A DNA stretch of 64,000 nucleotides, from assembly GCF_028888695.1 (NCBI RefSeq), contig NZ_PNFF01000002.1:248001-312000 (forward strand). Reading direction: 5' to 3'. Made by a program: the position numbers and the translations under genes. Below, one piece after another: positions 59,574-64,000 of the stretch. Position 1 is the first letter of the stretch. Every line of letters starts with the position of its first letter. The notes beneath the pieces are model-generated. The model was given only the letters and a program-made list of their open reading frames with translations. It ran no database searches and had not been told where the DNA came from. This stretch comes from Bacillus methanolicus. Its GTDB lineage: Bacteria > Bacillota > Bacilli > Bacillales > Cytobacillaceae.

Positions 59574-61571
59574 TTATTTTGACAATATCTTCTTCACTTT
59601 TGTAACCGCCGCCTTGGATCCGCCTTTATCTTGAACGTTCTCGAGCATCATTGCAATCAAGATTTCCGGTTGGTTTGCATTGTATGCGACAAAACTGCCG
59701 TTTTCGGTTCCTTTTTCTCCCTGATGCTTTTTAAACTCTGCAGTTCCGGTTTTACCTGCAATCGGATAACCATCTATTTTTGCGGTATGGGCGGTCCCCT
59801 GAGGATCTTCAACTACTTTTAGTAAATCACTGCTAATAAGATTTGCCTCGGCTTCGCTTATAATACTTTCGTGCCAGACTTCACCTTTGGCTTCCTTTTC
59901 AAGCAATACCGGCTTGATCATGTTTCCTTTATTGATAAACGGTGTATAGGAAGCAGCAAGGTGAACAATGCTCATTTCCACTTGTCCCTGGCCATATCCG
60001 GAGTCTGCAAGCTTAATTTCCGTATCCATTTCGCCAAGCTTGGAACTTTCGATTGGGAAAGTATAAGGGATTTCTTCTTCAAATCCAAACATTTTTAATC
60101 CTGTCGTAAACCTTTCTTTGCCAAGCTCAAGTGCCGTTTGGGCAAAATAAATGTTATCAGAGTAAACGAGTGCTTTTTCTAGGTTAACCGGACCTTTCGG
60201 ATCTTTTACCCTTGTCACTTTGTAATTTCCCCACGAGTTTTCTTTCTGCCACTGTTTCCCCTTAACATTTATAGTTTTTTCAGGCGTAATCGCTCCTTCT
60301 TTTAAACCAATTGCAGCAACAAGCGGCTTAATGACCGAACCAGGGGCATATGTCGCCTTGAACCGCGTTAACAGGGGCTGATTTTTGTTATCTTGGAGTT
60401 CTTTCCACTGGCTAGATGACATTCCCAAAGCTGCTTTGTTTGGATCAAAGCTCGGACTGCTGACGAGAGCCATTGTTTCACCCGTTTTTGGATTAATGGC
60501 GGAGGCAGTACCTGGTTCACCATTCATTTCCTTAAACACTTTAGCCTGTAACTCAGCATCAATTGTTAATGTAATGTTTTCACCATTCTTTACCTCTTTT
60601 TCTGCAAGTAGAACTTCTGTTCCATCCGCTTTCTTTATCGTGATTTTTGCGCCGTTTTCTCCTTTTAGCTGTTCTTCGAGAACCTGTTCAAGCCCTCTTT
60701 TTCCAATCATGTCATTGCTTGAATAACCTTTGCCTTCTAGTTCTTTAAGTTCATCGGCTGTAATTGGACCTACATAACCAATTAAATGTGCGGCTGACTC
60801 TTTATATGGATATACCCTTGCCTCTACATCCTTTTTTAATACGGACGGGATTGAAACCAGTTTTTCAAGCAGCTCGCGTTCTTCCTTGGAAATTTTCTTT
60901 ATCGGCACAAAATAATTTGGCTGTACCCAGCTTGCATTTAACAATTTATCGATTTTCTCCGGCTCCATTTCAAGAAGAGCAGCCACTTGATTAATAATTT
61001 CTTCTCGATGTTCTCCCATTTTTTCCGGAACAATCCCGATTTCATAGGCTGTTCCGTTAACCGCCAACCCGTTTCCATTTCTGTCAAGGATTTCGCCGCG
61101 TTTCGCCGGAATCGCCGATACTTGGATCTTGTCTCCTTCTTTTAGTTCTGGAAAGATAAACGTTGTATCCCAGTCAACATACCAATTTTTTTCATCTTCC
61201 CGTTCTTCTTTTACAAGCTTCGCAGAATGGTCAAATTTGATAGGACCGGCTAAACTGTTCATCTTCACCGAAAAAGGAAATTCGATTTCATCTTCTTTCG
61301 GTTTGCTCCCTTCCTCTGGTTTGTCAAATTTGACTTTTATATCGGTGATTTCCAGGTCTCTATAAATTTTTTCGTATCTGCTCGTGAATTCTTCCTTTGT
61401 CACCTTTTCTTTTACTTTGTCTGATAAAAATTCATACATTTTATCAAATCTTTGTTCGTTCCATAGCTTTATATACTCGTCAAAACGATCTTCTGGCTTT
61501 GGCTCTTTTTTGCAGCTTGCCAGCACAATAACTATGAATACCGTTAATAATAAATATATGGCTTTCCTCAT
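59574..61571 (-). CDS. pbpC: Penicillin-binding protein, PBP3/MecA-like lipoprotein transpeptidase
   Basis: 665 residues, ATG 61571 with AGGAGGGGA upstream. Lipobox VLASC with Cys 20. Residues 25-150 match the MecA N-terminal NTF2-like domain (DRFDEYIKLWNEQRFDKMYEFLS), 155-330 the PBP dimer region (GEILDRNGNGLAVNG; GLEQVLEEQLKG), and 350-660 the transpeptidase: APGSVIKPL holds SxxK (Ser about 412), YSDNIYF the SxN motif, and GKTGTAEF the KTG box. It crosslinks peptidoglycan outside the membrane. Bacillus pbpC encodes such a class B PBP with inherently low beta-lactam affinity relatives (MecA); resistance here cannot be judged. Confidence 0.93.
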   Translation of the reverse strand: MRKAIYLLLTVFIVIVLASCKKEPKPEDRFDEYIKLWNEQRFDKMYEFLSDKVKEKVTKEEFTSRYEKIYRDLEITDIKVKFDKPEEGSKPKEDEIEFPFSVKMNSLAGPIKFDHSAKLVKEEREDEKNWYVDWDTTFIFPELKEGDKIQVSAIPAKRGEILDRNGNGLAVNGTAYEIGIVPEKMGEHREEIINQVAALLEMEPEKIDKLLNASWVQPNYFVPIKKISKEERELLEKLVSIPSVLKKDVEARVYPYKESAAHLIGYVGPITADELKELEGKGYSSNDMIGKRGLEQVLEEQLKGENGAKITIKKADGTEVLLAEKEVKNGENITLTIDAELQAKVFKEMNGEPGTASAINPKTGETMALVSSPSFDPNKAALGMSSSQWKELQDNKNQPLLTRFKATYAPGSVIKPLVAAIGLKEGAITPEKTINVKGKQWQKENSWGNYKVTRVKDPKGPVNLEKALVYSDNIYFAQTALELGKERFTTGLKMFGFEEEIPYTFPIESSKLGEMDTEIKLADSGYGQGQVEMSIVHLAASYTPFINKGNMIKPVLLEKEAKGEVWHESIISEAEANLISSDLLKVVEDPQGTAHTAKIDGYPIAGKTGTAEFKKHQGEKGTENGSFVAYNANQPEILIAMMLENVQDKGGSKAAVTKVKKILSK

Positions 61572-61772
61572 ATTTTTCCCCTCCTCTGTATTAATTTACC
61601 ATTCTACTATTATTAGAACAATGCGGAAATCTCAAAGATTCTAAATACTTTATTAGTTCAAAATATATATCCAAGCACGCAGCGTCCAATTGGCGCATAG
61701 TTTTCTTTATATTCCAACTATATTCTCCCTATAGAAAATAAGAGGCTGACTCATAATCAAAGGTCAGATACA

Positions 61773-61820
61773 AAAGAAAGTGGAGAAAAACGGCTCGTTT
61801 TTCTCCACTTTCTTTATTTT
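61773..61820. terminator. Strong bidirectional hairpin
   Basis: An 18-bp perfect stem (61773-61790 with 61798-61815), loop CGGCTCG, with A- and T-rich flanks on both sides. It lies between divergent genes, which is an odd place for a terminator; neighbouring GGCTGACTC and GGTCAG words suggest it is part of the local hairpin-repeat family. Confidence 0.65.
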
Positions 61821-62033
61821 AGGGACTGATCAGACAGACCCATTTTTAACAAAATTATACATTTCTTGTTCTTTTCCGCTAAATTTATCCCAAATTAACA
61901 TAAAAAGTCGAATTTTGAAATATTCTAGTAACATTTTTTAATAGAACTGTAAACTCACTAAGATTACTTCTATGAGATAATACAGTCAGCAAATAGAGAG
62001 AGAAGAGATTACTAGGGAATATTGGGGTGCAAC

Positions 62034-62480
62034 ATGAAAAAGTTTGTTATTACATTTTTGGTAACCTTGACTCTGTTTTTTGTCGGAATTTCTGAAACAA
62101 ATCATACATACGCAGCAACAAACTACAGCGTAAAAGCTTCTGCGATCGCCCAAAAATATGTGGGAGTGCCTTATAAATGGGGCGGAATTTCACCATCAGG
62201 ATTTGATTGTTCTGGTTTAGTTTATTACTCTTTTAAACAAGCAGGAAAACCTCTTCCAAGAACTGCCGGTGAAATGTATAGAAAAGGTACTGCCGTTTCC
62301 AAAAAGAATTTAAGAAATGGCGATCTCGTATTTTTCAACACTAATAAAAAAGGGGCTTCCCACGTAGGAATATACATAGGTTCAAATAAGTTTGTTCATT
62401 CAAGTTCAAAAGGTGTCAGAATAGACTCCATGTCTAATCCATATTGGAGCAAAGTCTATCACGGATCAAAGCGAATGTAA
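62034..62480 (+). CDS. NlpC/P60-family peptidoglycan endopeptidase
   Basis: 148 residues from ATG 62034 (GGGGTG upstream). Signal peptide KKFVITFLVTLTLFFVGI, cleavage near TYAA. The rest is one NlpC/P60 domain: YVGVPYKWGGISPSGFDCSGLV with the catalytic Cys, GDLVFFNTNKKGASHVGIYIG with the first His, and KFVHSSSKGVRI with the third polar residue. These hydrolyse D-Glu-DAP-type links in wall peptides. No LysM or SH3 anchoring domain is present, so it is a minimal secreted hydrolase. Single-gene unit with its own terminator. Confidence 0.93.
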   Translation: MKKFVITFLVTLTLFFVGISETNHTYAATNYSVKASAIAQKYVGVPYKWGGISPSGFDCSGLVYYSFKQAGKPLPRTAGEMYRKGTAVSKKNLRNGDLVFFNTNKKGASHVGIYIGSNKFVHSSSKGVRIDSMSNPYWSKVYHGSKRM

Positions 62481-62510
62481 CCTCCTAACGTTAGGAGGTT
62501 ATTTTTTTAT
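62479..62510 (+). terminator. Rho-independent terminator
   Basis: AACCTCC, TAACGTTA, GGAGGTT, then ATTTTTTTAT, overlapping the stop codon of the NlpC/P60 gene. Confidence 0.9.
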
Positions 62511-62587
62511 TTCTTATGTGAGAGATTAGGAGATTTATGTAGAAAAAAGTGGGTTTTCAATCAGGAACAGGTCTTCGCAATATTAAC

Positions 62588-62652
62588 GCGTTAAATCGTT
62601 GAGGGCCTGGCCCGCGCTGCGTTAATGCGTTAAAGAGATGAGTGCTGGACCC
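62588..62652. repeat. GGGCCTGGCCC hairpin repeat, copy 7 (degraded)
   Basis: GCGTTAAATCGTTGAGGGCCTGGCCC and a diverged right arm TGCGTTAA...GTGCTGGACCC. Related to copy 3, which has the same GCGTTAAT loop. Confidence 0.55.
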
Positions 62653-62821
62653 AAGTTAGGTTTGTTTTTTCATTTTATGAGCCGTTATTTTATAATAAAG
62701 TTTTTTTGAAAATTCCCCATAAAAACTTAACTCTATTCCGTCTTTCCTCCCCCCCTCCTCCTTCCCGGTTTTTTCGGGTATAATAAAAGAATGTGGTTCT
62801 TGAGTTACGGGAGGTTGACAG

Positions 62822-64000
62822 ATGGCACCGATTCCTGATCATTATAGAGAAATGTTGGAGTTTGCGGCCAGGAATTTTCAAAAGATGCTGCGGCCGGAGG
62901 CAGCTGAGGATGCGAGTATTATGCAAAAAGGCATGATTCTTTATCGCCAAGGGATGGTTTATAAAATGAAGCTGGAAGACGAAGCAGTCTTTGCCTCTGT
63001 TCAGGATGTGTCGCCCGTTGATGTCCGGCTTGATTTGAACTTTCTTGAAGCGAGCGGCTGCTCCTGTCCGGTGGCAGGATTTTGCCGGCATCAGCTTGCA
63101 GTATTTTTTCAGGCCTATTCAAATGTTGGCAGTGTTGCTGACTGGCTTGAAGAATGGCGCCAGCCAATAAAGGAAAAATCTCTTGCTTCGACATGGGGGC
63201 TGCAGAAGGCGAAGGACCTGTTAAAAAGAAATGCAAAATTAGTGCTGTCCTATGAAAACTGGATCCGCGCCTTTGAAGAGAGCTTCGACTCGATCATGAA
63301 CGGAAAGGGAGAGCCGAGGCCATATGTCGTCCTGGAACTTTTCCAAGTCTATATGAAGCGCGTAAAAGCAAGTACCCCGGTTGAGCGGGAATGGAAAACT
63401 CTTTACGAACTGATCTCTTCTGTTTTCTCTTTTTTAAAACTTGCGGAAGTGAGCAAAAAATACGGACACAGTGATGAAATGGTGAACCGTTATTACCGGC
63501 ATCTATTCCATTCTTTGATCGAGGATGCAGAGACGGCGATTTACCGGTTGTCTGTCCATTCCATGCCGTTTGCTTTTGATGAATTTATTGAGAAGCTCAA
63601 GGACAGCACCGGAAAGCTTCTGTTTGTTCCTGAGTTCATTGAATACGAAGGGGTTCAATTATATAGAGTTTTATGGACGAATCTTTTTAAGCAAAGCAAG
63701 TGGCGTGAAGATGAACGCTCAAGTTTGACCGAGCTTGTGAAACGAAACGGCTCCCTTCCGCCTGCGATCGCCCTTGCCCATCTGAACATGTTGGCCCGTA
63801 AAGATGAAGATGCGATTTCCGAATTGCAAAGGTTCGATAGAGATGCTGTTCCATACTTGATCTACTGGCTGGAATTGCTTACGGAGCAGAAAGCATGGAA
63901 AAGAATGACACCGTACGTCGAACTTTTTATTCTGCAGCTGAGCCGGTACATGGAAAAGCTTTTCGGATACCATAAACGACGTGATTTTACTAACTTGGCT
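62822..64000 (+). CDS. ywqB: SWIM zinc-finger protein, YwqB-like (partial)
   Basis: At least 393 residues, open at the window end; ATG 62822 with GGGAGG eight bases upstream. The N-terminal part shows a SWIM zinc finger, FLEASGCSCPVAGFCRHQLAVFF, with the CxC...CxH ligands near residues 80-98. The remainder is helical with TPR-like spacing (YVVLELFQVYMKRVKAS, PAIALAHLNMLARKDEDAI). In Bacillus subtilis ywqB precedes ywqA, a SNF2-family helicase, and SWIM proteins often partner such ATPases; the partner would lie beyond 64000. DNA or protein binding is likely, precise role unknown. Confidence 0.82.
   Translation, partial: MAPIPDHYREMLEFAARNFQKMLRPEAAEDASIMQKGMILYRQGMVYKMKLEDEAVFASVQDVSPVDVRLDLNFLEASGCSCPVAGFCRHQLAVFFQAYSNVGSVADWLEEWRQPIKEKSLASTWGLQKAKDLLKRNAKLVLSYENWIRAFEESFDSIMNGKGEPRPYVVLELFQVYMKRVKASTPVEREWKTLYELISSVFSFLKLAEVSKKYGHSDEMVNRYYRHLFHSLIEDAETAIYRLSVHSMPFAFDEFIEKLKDSTGKLLFVPEFIEYEGVQLYRVLWTNLFKQSKWREDERSSLTELVKRNGSLPPAIALAHLNMLARKDEDAISELQRFDRDAVPYLIYWLELLTEQKAWKRMTPYVELFILQLSRYMEKLFGYHKRRDFTNLA

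Overview
The window is Firmicutes DNA. AT-rich sequence, strong GGAGG ribosome sites, SbsC-type S-layer wall-anchor domains, an ywqB-like SWIM gene and IS elements of the ISL3, IS21 and IS256 families suggest a (probably thermophilic) Bacillaceae relative of Geobacillus, Parageobacillus, Aeribacillus or Caldibacillus. The species is inference. No rRNA, tRNA or CRISPR array was seen.

Layout. 1-511: start of galE (minus). 764-6764: a five-gene minus operon ending in a Ycf46-like AAA+ ATPase; its second gene is cut by a complete ISL3 element (4593-6077) with a perfect 8-bp target duplication, and the two halves rejoin in frame to about 566 residues. 7090-14051: secreted proteins sharing a ~75-residue domain (consensus WG..ELK.G.IG, then KYETP), fused to different partners (DUF3298-like, CapA-like, beta-lactamase-like and others). 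Two 20-bp tandem-repeat arrays bracket part of this block. 14595-16600: HTH regulator, a decayed gene under a class I c-di-GMP riboswitch with its terminator, and an inverted-repeat element. 16873-18456: MqsR-like toxin (5' nonsense codon) with an MqsA/Panacea-type antitoxin. 18658-28476: extracellular nuclease, S-layer-anchored 5'-nucleotidase, and a secreted beta-propeller protein.

28772-50645 is a mobile-DNA nest. A class C-like group II intron (about 1.87 kb), sitting just after the S-layer gene terminator, is split inside its reverse transcriptase by a 20-kb segment: IS21 copy 1, 15.6 kb of cargo, IS21 copy 2, bounded by a 5-bp TGTTG duplication. The cargo looks like a plasmid replicon: DnaB-type helicase, replication-relaxation protein, DnaD-like replication protein, frameshifted helicase loader, two tyrosine recombinases, a divergent HTH repressor pair, a RelE/Phd-like toxin-antitoxin pair, iteron-like repeats and inverted repeats. 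The IS21 copies have complementary defects: copy 1 has a frameshifted istA and intact istB; copy 2 has an intact istA and frameshifted istB.

50694-62480 returns to cell-surface genes: the main S-layer protein with a long folded leader, a second S-layer-like protein, an S41 peptidase, another WG-domain protein, a PBP3/MecA-like lipoprotein transpeptidase and an NlpC/P60 hydrolase. The window ends in an ywqB-like SWIM gene. A family of hairpins built on GTCTGRCCC arms recurs in intergenic spaces on the chromosomal sides but not in the cargo.

Together the chromosomal genes describe wall building and a surface-attached nucleic-acid salvage activity (nuclease plus nucleotidase), into which an IS21-bounded plasmid-like segment has been inserted.
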